DNA from: Liriodendron chinense
Taxonomy: Eukaryota > Streptophyta > Magnoliopsida > Magnoliales > Magnoliaceae
NCBI GenBank assembly: GCA_003013855.2
Contig: ML058447.1
Coordinates: forward strand, 4,464,001-4,528,000
Reading direction: 5' to 3'
Length of the DNA: 64,000 nt
Of the stretch, positions 32,701 to 43,074 are shown piece after piece. The position numbers and the translations under genes are program-made. Each line of letters opens with the position of its first letter. Position 1 is the stretch's first letter. The notes under the pieces are model-generated. The model had not been told where the DNA came from. It worked only from the letters and a program-made list of their open reading frames with translations, and made no database searches.

Positions 32701-35700
32701 CGGAAAGGAGGAAAACAAAAACAAAAACAAAAATACAGCGCTGAACCGCCAAGGTGGCAACTCAACTAAGTCCCCAAAAAGAGAAGATTACATCCCTTGA
32801 TCTTATCGATGGTGGAGGCACATTCAATAATGAACATTTTAGCCCATTCGAGATGCCCTCCACCGACTTACTAACCCCTCTAAAACATCTCACATTCCTT
32901 ACTTCCCATACTGCCTACCATACAGCAAACAAAGAGATTCTCCAAAGGATCGTCCTTTCTTTTCCCAAGCACACACCATGCCAAGCTTTCAATAGCTCAC
33001 CGGCTGACCTCGAGAGAGCCCACACCACTTTAAAGCAAGATAATATGTCCTTCCAAATCAAACCAATGAAATGGCAATGGACGAAAAGATGATCCACCAT
33101 TTCCTCATCCTCCATACAATATAAGCAAATATTAGGAAGGATCATTGCTCTTTTTCACAAATTATCAACAGTCAACACCTTGTTCTTGCCTACTAACCAT
33201 CTGAAGGCCACTATCTTAGGGGGAAGATGATAATGCCAAACATGCTAAGTTAACCCTCTTGTCATGTTAAAGTTCTAGATAAAGGCACCTAAATATCTAT
33301 TCTCAAGGCATTTATCCCTCCTTCCATTTAAAAACTCCAGGAGAAGGCACCTAAATGCCTATTCTAAAGGCATTCAGTCAATTTTCAAATCATAACTTCA
33401 GGGTAAAGGCACCTAGACCCTTATTTTCATGTTAAACTCTATGAAAAGGCAATTAAATGCTAATCCTAAAGGCATTTAGCCCTATTTTCAAATTCACACT
33501 CTAAGTAAAGGTGTTTAGACACATATCCTTGAGAGGAGTAGCCTTCCTTTCATGTTAAACACAACATAAGGCCACACAGATGACTATACTTGTAGCATTT
33601 ATCCCTCTTTCCATGTTCAAACTCATGGAAAAGGCAGCTAAGTGCCTATTCTAAAGGCAGTTAACCCTATTTTCAAATTGAATCTCTAGGTAAAGATATT
33701 TAGACGCCTATCCTTGCGATATGGGTCCTTCTTTTCATGTTAAAATTCTAGACAAAGGCACCAAAATGCCTATCCTTATAGCATTTATCCCCTCTATATA
33801 TATTAAAATCCTAGATGAAGTCACCTAAATGCCTATCCTTACAGCATTTTGTCCTCTTTTCATGATACAACTCTAGGAAATGACACCTAAATGTTTATCA
33901 CAAAGGAAGTTAGCCCTATTTCCAAAACATAACACTAGGTAAATGCTCATAGATGCCTATTGTTGATTGACACGTGTAGCCTTCATATAGAGAGGAGTGA
34001 CTCCAAATCCTCCCGCTTATGAAGATAACACAATAAAGGGCATAATACCTAACTAACTACACTACGTTTGCATCTTCAGCATTTTAAACTTGATCAGAGT
34101 ATTTCGAAAATGTATCTTGACTCTCAAGTAAGAACAATAGTCCAAATTCAACGGATAATTGTTACTTTACCTACTTTTCGCAAATAGAGTAAACCATATA
34201 AATGTTAACAACTTCATGCAATGTGACATCAAACGCTGCACAGCATCCCATTTCCAGTATTTCATGTAAAAATTGCAATTTAATGTAATTCTGCGAGCCG
34301 TATTGAAGCTTTGGATTCTTCGTCAAGTAAATGATGATAGCTACTGGCAAGTAGCCTGTTATAAAATGAAGGCACATTCATCCCATTGTTTTTCATGCCC
34401 ACTGCAAAACTGTCAGCCTCTTCGAGTGCAAGCACAGGTTTTTGGCTCTTATCAGGTAAATTTAACCAAACCGCAAACAATCATCTTAAAGAGAAAGTTC
34501 AAATCAGCATAGCCTCACTATAGAAAATCAAAACCAAAGCAAAAATAGTGAATCTACCTGAGCATCATACATTACAAAGGCTGCAAAAACGACGGACATG
34601 CCGAAAATTGAATCCTGAGAAACCCCTGCATTTTAATAGCCCACAAAACTGAATAAAATCACAATCAAGCCAACCACACAATAACTTAAAGAAAACATCT
34701 ATTGCTGTAACTTGTAAGAGATTCATCCACCAACAGATATTACCCATGTTCTAAAAGATGAGAAATCCATCATTTAAAGCTACAAAAGGAGGAATTATAT
34801 GATCTACGGGTATATGCACAAACTACCTGAATTCTCAATGTGCACCAAGTGCACCCGTGGTTTACTGATTTGGGCCATTGATCTATTGGAGATGGAAAAA
34901 TGACTTAACCTTTCAATTTGTAGCCTGCAAATGCATGTTTAAGATAGAAACATATCAATGGTCGGCATTCAGCTGAAAACAGCCCAAGCCACCCAACATT
35001 GGTGGCTAGGATCTACAAGTCTGGGAGATTTATGGGCATACATCTATGTTGAGTCCAAACATACCACTCATCTAGATCACTTTCCCACAGACCACAATGG
35101 TGCACAATGAAAGCTCAAGTATAATACTGTACATATCTTTGGTGCGAAGATCGCATAATGCCACCTACAGACGAACAGTTCTGCCTACCTTTCTAGGCCA
35201 AGGGAGGTTGCAACTGCCACAACTCCCTGTTCATTCAGGAGAAGGAAAACATCAACAATCAAACTCGAAATGAATAAACAGAACATAAATTACGAGCTAT
35301 GGCCGAGTGAGTGCAAATTCATGTGGGGCCCACGTGGGCCCACCTACGATCGCATGGACCATTGGATAGAAAGGGTCCATGTTGGACTACCTATCGTCCC
35401 CGTATCACCCTCATCGGGTGACAGCAAGCACTCAAATTAGCACCCGCAGATGGACGGTAAGACCATTTTTACTCTTACCATCCATTTTACATTCCTTTCA
35501 TTGAACGGCTGTGATTACTTAAGCATGATTATTTTTGGGTCATGCATGATCTACGGTGGATTCCTCCTATTTAATGGTCTTAGTCGATAATAGACAGGCT
35601 CAGTTGGGCCCCAAAAAACAAGTTACAGAAATTCTGTATTGGATCATAGCTCTGTAAATTAGAATTTCAAAACCAATCAAACCAGAATATAAATATCAAA

Positions 35701-36215
35701 ATCATCATCTTAATCCATCTGGGCAAAAGATCACATCTTTACGAAATTGAGATTGTTCATGAACAGAAGAATTTCGGAGAAGGTCCAGAAGCAAAGGCCG
35801 CCTTACCGCAGAATGGGTGGAAGGCATTCCGCCGGCTTGAATAACCGCTTTGAAGTTTACTGCCTTTCTGTAGAGAAAATAAGAAGTGAAAGGCTTCGAG
35901 AACTGCCCAATTGCAGAAGCAGCAGCAGCTGCAACCAAGGCCTATATATACGAATTCAGAACTCAGACTGAAAATCAGGCAAATCAGCAAATGGCTTGTG
36001 TTGATCTTAGTGTTTTTCTTGTTAATCTGAATTGGGTTTGTTTATTTTACCTTGTTATGGGCAATTTCTGCAATTTCTTCCACTCCAATCCTCAGACAGA
36101 TGAAGGAGCTTGTTGGTTTTTTAGAAGAGGAGCTAAAAAGCTTCTGTTTTTTGGAGTGAGATGAGAAGGTCTGAGGAAAAGAAAGAAAGGTTGCCGAAGA
36201 AGAGGAATATAACAT
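26706..36215 (-). CDS. Plastid DUF212 protein (acid phosphatase/vanadium haloperoxidase-related), +1 frameshift in exon 4
   Basis: Exons in transcript order: 36215-36051, 35941-35807, 35226-35189, 34625-34558 and 27107-26706 (TAA). Ignoring one extra base they give about 268 residues. The N terminus (MLYSSSSATFLSFPQTFSSH) is Ser-rich and lacks acidic residues, like a chloroplast transit peptide. The conserved part follows: RIGVEEIAEIAHNK, SAIGQFSKPFTSYFLYRK, KAVIQAGGMPSTHSA, VAVATSLGLER, DSIFGMSVVFAAFVMYDAQ, GVRREAGYHAKLLNRML, and the membrane-type tail GHTEIEVVVGAFLGFLASLA. These are the hallmarks of DUF212, a PAP2-like family of unknown activity; GG-PS-HS is its signature. Exon 3 ends with two bases of a codon and exon 5 starts in phase 0, so exon 4 should be 67 nt; it is 68. 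The extra G lies in TCAGGATTC, where family sequences have Asp-Ser-Ile-Phe. Either the allele is damaged or the assembly has an error. Confidence 0.87.
27640..28940. mobile_element. Large nested fold-back element (~1.3 kb)
   Basis: The left arm (from about 27640: CACTTGTCATTGGTCCATG, ATCACACTAGCTCGCAAAAC, ACGCTGATTTTCTCTCTC) is matched by the reverse complement of the right arm ending at about 28935 (CACTTCTCATTGGTACACG, ATCACACCAGCTCACAAAAC, ACGCTGATTTTCTCTCTC). Inside are further inverted copies of the fold-back family with 'CATCCATC' and 'GGCCCACTTGAG(C/T)(C/T)T' words. A short insert (about 28497-28632) with 'CATGGGTTTAAGTACTC' and a 12-A tail may be a tRNA-derived SINE. No protein is encoded. 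Confidence 0.7.
29310..29595. other. Unidentified insert in the satellite array
   Basis: Non-repetitive DNA separates two parts of the 62-bp array and lacks the array motifs. A 66-codon plus-strand frame (29410-29610) reads MNSDRHSLHEGLHVQNCHDW. I recognise no family and see no clear ends. Confidence 0.4.
31310..31985 (-). pseudogene. LINE 3' fragment, minus strand
   Basis: On the minus strand degenerate frames contain LLGLLVMTAFLLWTGCVAAI, which parallels the 'W-L-x-x-D-x-I-L-T-x-D-x-L' region just before the zinc-binding tail of plant LINE reverse transcriptases, plus several stops. It splits the satellite array. Confidence 0.55.
32640..33245 (-). pseudogene. LINE 3' end with zf-RVT and poly(A), minus strand
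   Basis: The minus strand encodes CLYCMEDEEMVDHLFVHC, then HFIGLIWKDIL and LWRISLFAVW, a good match to the plant LINE zinc-binding tail. The plus-strand T-run at 32648-32674 is the poly(A) tail. The upstream reverse transcriptase is absent. It inserted into the satellite array, which continues on both sides. Confidence 0.8.
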
Positions 36216-36430
36216 GGCTTTTTTCTTTGTTTTCTTTCTTCCCCTTTCCCTTGGAGTCCTTTCAGAGATCTCTGTTAGTTTCAGAAGCAAATTCCTGTTT
36301 CTTGGGAGATCAATCTTTTTATTTCGGGACTTATATAGATAATCCCTACTTTTAGTACGGAAGCGGATGCGTGGTAACCCAACTTTTTAGTACGGAAGCG
36401 GATTGCGTGGTGGGCCATACACACCACGTA
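36216..36430 (-). promoter_or_regulatory. 5' flank of the DUF212 gene
   Basis: Purine-rich on the plus strand, so the minus-strand leader is CT-rich. An in-frame open stretch upstream of the chosen ATG (36215) would allow MLLKLTEISERT at 36290, but it is Lys/Arg-rich and unlike a family N terminus. No TATA box stands out. A duplicated 'TTAGTACGGAAGCGGA' (about 36353 and 36391) marks the start of a fold-back element. Confidence 0.4.
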
Positions 36431-36792
36431 CCTCAGTGGTGTGTTGAAGTCACCAGGTTCTGTGGGCCCCACCATGATGTTTATTTGCCATCAAACCTGT
36501 TCAAATGGACACACAGACCTGGATGAAGGAAAAAAGAAAACAAATATCAGATTGATCGAGAACTTCTTTAACCCCCAAGAAGTTTTCAATGGCATAAGTT
36601 CAATCTATACTTATATGTGTGGTGTGGTCCACTTGAGATTTGGATCTATCTCATTTTTGAGATCAACCCTAAAATGATCTCGCCAAATGTACGGACGGTT
36701 TTGATATAACACATATGTAATGGTGGGACCCACATAACTTGATGACTTCAACACACCACCGTGGTGTACACCACGCAATCCGCTTCCTTTTA
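36391..36792. mobile_element. Fold-back element upstream of the DUF212 gene
   Basis: The left arm 'AAGCGGATTGCGTGGTG...CAGTGGTGTGTTGAAGTCA' is matched by the reverse complement of the right arm ('AAGCGGATTGCGTGGTGTAC', 'GGTGGTGTGTTGAAGTCATC'). The arms continue into 'GGGCCCCACCATGATGT' and 'GGGTCCCACCATTACAT'. The centre contains 'CCACTTGAGATTTGGATCTA'. Non-coding. Confidence 0.75.
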
Positions 36793-36937
36793 GCCGGACG
36801 CGAATTAGGTTTTTTTTTTTTTTTTTCAAGTTAGTTCACACATCCCACTTTTAGTACACTCACCCACACTGATGACCTCACTGTTGAGACGAGTTTATCT
36901 TCACTCAGTCTACCTACTCTCTCGAATGTGTGGGTGT

Positions 36938-37475
36938 GGCGCGAATTAGGTGTTACCCAGGCACAACTTAGTGGGTGTGACCCCTACCTTATGGCCCACA
37001 TGGATGATATTTTGTATATCCACACCGTCCATCCTTTTCTACATTCCATTTTAGAATGAGGTTTCAAAAATTATGAAGATCTAAATCTCAAGTGGACCAT
37101 ACCACTAGAAACAGTGTCATTGAGTGCTCCACCATTAAAAATTCGAAAGAGCCCATCTTAAGGTTTTGGTAATGTTTATTTTCAATCCAAGCTCTTGATA
37201 ATGCCAATAAAGTCTTGATGAAGGGAAAATATAAATATCAGATTGATCCAAAATTTTGGTGGCCCACAAAATGTTTTTAATGGTTATTCATCATTGTTTC
37301 TAGTGGTATGGTCCACCTGAGATTTGGATCTTCTTGGGGTTTTGGATCACATCCTAAATTGATATGAAAAAACAGATAAACGGCGTTGATATATAAAAAA
37401 ATACATCAAGAAGGCCCCCACACGGATTGGGTAACACCCACCAAGTTGTTCCCAGAATAACACCTAATTCGCGCC
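36938..37475. mobile_element. 538-bp inverted-repeat element (GGCGCGAATTAGGTGTTA ends)
   Basis: The left terminus GGCGCGAATTAGGTGTTACC and the reverse-complemented right terminus GGCGCGAATTAGGTGTTATT are identical for 18 bp and similar for about 50. The interior is the fold-back family ('TCAAGTGGACCATACCACTA' versus 'AGTGGTATGGTCCACCTGAG'). A related solo end 'GGACGCGAATTAGG' lies at about 36796. No convincing target duplication was found. Confidence 0.8.
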
Positions 37476-39750
37476 CCCATTTAGCACATTGCTATAAAAA
37501 CCATTCTCTTATTAGGATTAAAATAATAATAATAATAATAATAAAATTCTTTCACCACCCCAACTCAATTCAATTAATTTTTTGGCACCAATCAAAATCT
37601 TGAATTACAATTCATTCTAACTTAAATTGGATATAAGGGCCTCTTTGAAAATCTGGGGTCCAAATTTATGTTCATTCTCCTCCAATTGTTGCAACTGCCG
37701 TCCCCTGCATTTACATTTATTTACACAGTTTGACATTTTCATTTGCATTTACACCTTAATGATAGGATGTTAAAAAACTAAGCTCATGCAATTATTACGT
37801 GGGTCAGATTATAAGATAATTGATAGCCATTCAAGAATAAATTTAAAAACTTACTTCCATTATTATTCGTGAGTTATTTGTCAGCTCTTTGATATTTTGA
37901 ATTGCTTTATTTTTAAGCCATGACTATCTTTCAATTGATTAATATAATGATCATCTTACATAATGTACATGCATATGATGTTAAAATATTTGAAACATTT
38001 TTTTTCTATACATCTGTTATTTTGGTGAATTTATAAAAGAAATAATTTATAAAAGTTTGAAAGTCTATATCCCAACACAAATTTTGAGTTGGGGGTTATT
38101 ATGAGTAAAACTCAATCTGACCTTAGGTCATGAGAAAAAGCTTATAAGGCTCATGGGCCAGGCAAGAGTCCTCTGGGGTAGGCCGCTATAATTGATCACA
38201 TAATGGGAAAGAAGCATGAAGAGAGCCGAGGACCAGAGCTAATACGACGATAGCTGACAAGACTGGAGCTCAGCCTCGCCCATGCCCAACAACGGACTAA
38301 CCTGGTCTACCACCGCCATAACTGTGCGCGGGAGTCCAGGGACGTGGCCGGAGGAGACAGACACATCTATAACCATTACCGGCATGATCCTCGCCTCTGA
38401 GAATCATGCCACCCAACGGGTCTCACTCCCATGTTCGCGGTCATGATGGTAGCTCACGATCCCTCTTCGATGGCTACAAATAGAGGCATATGCCCCTATC
38501 CTAAGGTATGCAAGAATTATCCCCAAAAGCTGTCACTTTTCTCTCACCACTAGACCCATCTAACTTAGGCATCAAATGACTAACTATTGGTCTCCGGCCA
38601 CCCTCTTAGCCTCGCTTGTGCTGTGCAATATCTATCTTTCAGATCCAACTAGCTCACCAGTAAGAAATCAGTGACACATATCGATCCTAGGTGGTCTTTC
38701 AGCTACCTCATCTGTTGTTCAAGTTTAAGCAATAACAAGAGTCATTTAGATGGGAGGAATTGTGATAAAATGTGTGTTTGGATGGGAGAATATGTTAGTA
38801 AAGAAAATTAAGAGTAAGTGTGGTTGATTTGAAATTACGAAAAAAGAAGAAGAAAGATTTGAGAGTAATTAATGTGAAATGTCTTTTTTTTAGCTCCTTT
38901 AGAGAATCGCATTAGTAAGTAAAGTTGTCGCTATGCTCTTAATCCGCCATACACATACCGGGTTGACAATATTGTGAAACAATTCATTTATCAGTGGTAT
39001 CACTAAAATCACATTGAAAGAATGATTTGAACCATCTAAACATTGGTCATCAAAATGGGACCGTTAAAAAACATTGGTAAAATACTTGTTTATGATGGTT
39101 ATGTTTGTAGCCTACTTGAGGCTTATAATTTCCTCATTTTGTGTTAAAGTATATATTTCTATGAGCTTATTATAATCATTCTATTAAATATCATATATTT
39201 ACACTAATTTGGAATATTAAAACTTATTTAGGATATCACATGTTTTCATGAATATATTAAAATTTTCCAATGCATGCCAATTCATCCCATTTACTCCCAT
39301 TCAAAAAGAATATTTAAATCAAAGTGTTTTTCATTTATAAGCTACCAAATACAATTAAGAATTTCATTTACATTTGATCTGAGATTTCATTTACCTCCAT
39401 TTAAAAGCTCCAAAATAGGCTCTTATATGTTTTTTTAATCCTTAACTGCCACATGCAACAAAAATTCAGGTCTGAAATCCATGCTGCCAGACGATCCCCA
39501 TACAATAATATAAATCAGTTCCCAATCCAAGCACTGAAGGGGAATATTATTTATAGTGCTACATATGCGCATTGCATGTACTGCATGCTCTGGCAGTGGC
39601 TTGCATTCACTCGAGGCGAAATTTTACATGGAGAATACCAACAACTCAAATTGGACTGCTTAAATGGTGGGACCCACTGTTGGAAACTCAAGGTCCCAGA
39701 ATCAGCCGATTAGACTGTTCTAAAATGTTGACTGATCTGCATTTGAATTC
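37476..39750. other. AT-rich spacer with a probable Gypsy LTR fragment at ~38090-38730
   Basis: The segment at about 38090-38730 is more GC-rich. It has a TATA-like 'GGCTACAAATAGAGGC' followed by 'CTAACTTAGGCATCAAATGA', an arrangement I associate with Gypsy/Tat-type LTRs, but TG/CA borders and target duplications are not clear. The flanking DNA is AT-rich ((ATA)n at 37526-37545) and shows no gene. Short ORFs at 39453-39865 are unsupported. Confidence 0.45.
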
Positions 39751-39759
39751 AAACATTGG

Positions 39760-40195
39760 AATTTACACCCCAATCCATAGCTCAAGTGGTAGACCGAGTG
39801 TGTGGGGCCATAGAGATGTATGTGACAAATCCACTCCGTCCATCTGTTTTGGAAGACCACAATAGGACAGGATTTTAAAAATCATGCAGATCCAAAACTC
39901 AGGTGGCCCACACCACATAACACGAAACAGTGGGTATTGAAAACTTGACGGTGACAAAAGTTTTGCATCCAGATATTATTTTTTCTTACAGTTTACTTGA
40001 GTGTTAATAATTCTATGAACAGTTTGGATGATATATAAACATCATGGTTCAGCTCCAGGAAGGTTTCAATGATGGACGTTGGTGTTCCCACTGTTTTGTT
40101 GGTGTGGCCCACCTGAGTTTTAAATCTTACTGTTTTGTAGAATCCCATCCAATTTTTGTCTTTAAAAACAGATGGACTGTGCAAAAAAACTAGGC
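39760..40195. mobile_element. Fold-back element copy
   Basis: Left-arm words 'CATCTGTTTTGGAAGACCAC' and 'ACTCAGGTGGCCCACACCAC' recur inverted in the right arm ('GGTGTGGCCCACCTGAGTTT', 'AAAACAGATGGACTGTGC'). It belongs to the same family as 36391-36792 and 57110-57575. A 23-bp phrase 'GCTAGGCTTGTACGGGTGTT' is duplicated just beyond it. Confidence 0.6.
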
Positions 40196-41406
40196 TTGTA
40201 CGGGTGTTAGGCTTGTAATGCATACACCTTCCAACGCCGCTAGGCTTGTACGGGTGTTAGGAAAAAGCTGTCCTCGCAGGAACTGTTCCCATCTCGAGCT
40301 CTACTATGGATGAGCCACAGCCCAAAAATCACAACGGTTGAATGATTCTAGCTGCTAATTGGAGAATTCCTTGCTGAGCACCAACTTTGATCGGACTTCC
40401 TAATCATCCATGATCATCATCAAGAGCCCACCGTTGGTGGTTTAGATTGTCAGCCAGTCCCAGAGTGAAATACAGGATCTGCATGATCATTCGTTGGGTC
40501 ACACAAGTGCATGAATGAACGGCTAGGTGAACTAGATCAATGGTCCACGTTCTTCTTGTAAGAGTGGCCCACCTTACGATCTTATTTCCCTGTGATTTCA
40601 GATGTATAAAAACAACACTACTGAGTATCGCCTAAAAAGCCGGCACTTGTAAAGAAATTACACCCGTGAGGTGAGTGCGGTTAGCATTTCTGCACAAGAT
40701 GGGAGAATGTGTATCAAGAACAATGGCGTGTACCGTATAACCGTGCAAACATCATTACCCTACTGATCTGATTAACCCTCCAATCTGAAATATAGTTACA
40801 AAATCAGGCCAAGATAACCGATCCATGGCATCAGAGCACACCCATGATTATTTCCCCCCTTAAAGGTGGGCCTTACAAATTCGCTTTCCTATTAGTGGGC
40901 ATCTTCTCAAGTCAACTGCGCTCTTTATCGTCCCATGATCTTACAACCTTGCAAATATTTACTAACTTGATAATCTTCCAAATTCCAATTATCTGCCCAA
41001 ACGCGACAACATGGTCCAAATCCCTTGTGAATGAAGATACCATGGAAACAGTCAAACGGGGAGAAAGAGTAGCTGAATCTATCATCATTCACATACATTT
41101 AGATACAAGGTCAATATAGTGGGCAAATGATGGTGTGGCTCACCCAATAAGTGGATTGGCCCAATTTTTGTACCAGGTAATCATCATTGTGCTGTCCACC
41201 TTCCATACGGATATGATATTCTACCCATGTGACAAGCTGGCAGGAAAAAAATGGTTGAATCATAATTCATTACTCGTGATGCATATAATCAGATTATTTT
41301 GGGGGGTGAATTTCCTACATGCCGCAAAGGTCTGCCCGACCATATAGATGCTTTGGATTGGAATCGGTCATCATGTGGGCCCATCTGCAAACGTTGAAAT
41401 GAGCAG

Positions 41407-41407
<1 letters not shown>

Positions 41408-41462
<55 letters not shown>
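41408..41462. repeat. (TA)n microsatellite
   Basis: About 27 uninterrupted TA units in non-coding DNA. Confidence 0.95.
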
Positions 41463-41466
<4 letters not shown>

Positions 41467-42339
41467 TCAAATCATTGGTCTGGTTCCACAACCGCTGCAT
41501 CTGTAACTATAATGATATCAAAACAGAATAAAAGGACGGGATTTCACTGCCTGTCACTTGCCTGAATCCAAAGTCTAATATGCTAAAACAATAATAAAAA
41601 TTTTAAAAAATCCAGTGGCTTATCTTTGCATCTGTTTGTGTGGCTTGAACGTTGGACTTTGGCATCTAATTATGAGACTGGTTCCTCTACAGGTCTTAGT
41701 GAAAGAAGGCATTCCGCAAATTGCCACTCGGAGGGCCCATCAGGCTGTGCATACGCCATCCAAGCAAACGAGCAGGATCACCCTGCCATGAAAGTTTGAT
41801 GACCCTCAAATCACCTACTCAACAATCAAGTGGCCCATGCGAATTTGGAGGTTTTTAGATGGTTGTCCATTTTTATTTTTCCATGTGGTCGGACCACCAT
41901 GCTTTGTATATGCCACAACCAGTTGCATTACGTAAGCCTAGCTATGGTCTTACCCAAAATTGGGCCCATCTAACCATAGCCTCGTCATACAAACAATGGA
42001 TAGCCATCCAAAAACCTCCAAATTCATTTGGTGGCCTACATGATGGTTGGATAGACCTGATTTTTGGGGTGTCCAACTTTAATGGTGGAGCAAACCTGCC
42101 AGTCAGGTGGGATGCCACACACACCCTGCTGGGCCCGCAGGCAGTAGTTTCAAGGGGACTTGTAAAGGCATCCGCCTCACTGGCTATTACAGCATTGCTA
42201 AAATGACGAACCAAACAAGACAACTAAGTGTATGGACCTGGTGCAAGTGTGTTCTGCATCAGTTCTTCCACACCGGGCCATTGCATCGCGAGACATTTGA
42301 TTTCTCCACATGGGGAATTGATATATCCAGATGAAGAAG

Positions 42340-42950
42340 AAACTGGAAAAAACAAAATTCAGAAGAGAAGTTCAGTACATGATTGAAAGATGGCTCCTTG
42401 GATAAACGCCTGGGCCTTCTCTCTTATTTCTTTCACCAAGAAACCACAACACACCTTCACCTGCGCCCCATTCAGACCTGCCAAAGACAACAAAAGAAAC
42501 TCAATTAGAACTTCCAACTGATGAGGTGGAAAGAAGAGGCTGAACCTATCTCTGCCAGTTGCACCACAACCAGTCTTAACTTTTGATGCCCTCCTGTGGT
42601 CAGTGAATCCGGACCATCTACTTGACGGACCCTACTGGGGACAGCCCAAGGACTGATACCAAAACCACACTGAACATGCAATTCTAGCTTTATCTAATTT
42701 GTGGTCTGAAACTGGATGGTGGAGAAAAGGTGAACAGTCCATATTCAACAAGAGAATTTGCTCAGATGGGATTCTTCAATGAATGTTTTTTTCTTTTCTT
42801 TTAATTTTAATGTGCCTTTGGTGGTGGGATCTACTAAATGGATAGTCTGGATTCACTGAAATGACCACACATGTTGGGGGTGCAACAAATCTTACCTAAA
42901 AACAAATCCATAAATTCAAAAGATTTTTGATGGATGAAATGCCAATTGAC
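42340..42950 (+). repeat. Segment duplicated at 62400-63470 (direct)
   Basis: This stretch and 62400-63470 share a colinear series of phrases: 'CTCTTATTTCTTTC' / 'CTCTTTTATTTCTTTC', 'CTCAATTAGAACTT' / 'TTCAATTAGAACTT', 'TGTGGTCAGTGAATCCGGAC' (both), 'CCCTACTGGG', 'GAAACTGGATGG(T/G)GGAGAA' and 'ACAAATC(C/A)ATAAATTCAAA'. The distant copy carries an extra insertion at about 62945-63370. The copies lie on opposite sides of the ICDH gene in the same orientation. No gene is recognised inside. Confidence 0.7.
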
Positions 42951-43034
42951 ACTGATATTGCTATATAATGATCATCCTGTGACACTGATTCAGTACGAAC
43001 AATGATCATCCTGTGACACTGATTCGGCACGAAC

Positions 43035-43036
<2 letters not shown>

Positions 43037-43071
<35 letters not shown>
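43037..43071. repeat. (GA)n microsatellite next to a short tandem duplication
   Basis: About 17 GA units, immediately preceded by a duplicated 'GATCATCCTGTGACACTGAT' (about 42970 and 43004). Confidence 0.9.

Positions 43072-43074
<3 letters not shown>

Larger units (their letters stand above)
27470..33985. repeat. Satellite-like array of ~62-bp hairpin monomers, trimeric higher-order units
   Basis: Dozens of monomers share AAAGGCACCTAAATGCC, then TATCCT(T/A)AAGGCATTT, then a pyrimidine block and TTAAAACTCTAGG. Three variants alternate in fixed order: I, ending TTATCCCTCTTTTCATG with CTAGATAAAGG following the preceding pyrimidine block; II, with CTAGGAAAAGG and TTTAGCCCTATTTTCAAA; III, with TTGAAACTCTAGGTAAAGG and GAGACATGTAGCCTTC. 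Three monomers (~187 bp) make one higher-order unit, cleanly seen at 33245-33850. Each monomer has the inverted repeat AAATGCCT...AGGCATTT (8-bp stem, ~7-base loop). The array fills most of the last DUF212-gene intron. It is interrupted by a fold-back element (27640-28940), an unidentified block (29310-29590) and two LINE pieces. Confidence 0.85.

Noticed and set aside
27470..33985. Regularly repeated short palindromic units, superficially like a CRISPR array
   Set aside because: The genome is plant nuclear, the repeats are contiguous and diverged with no unique spacers, and the units fall into three alternating satellite variants.
35189..35226. The 38-nt DUF212 exon as a chance match
   Set aside because: Kept after all: it has AG and GT borders, the correct phase from exon 2 and encodes the expected VAVATSLGLER, so it is a real micro-exon.
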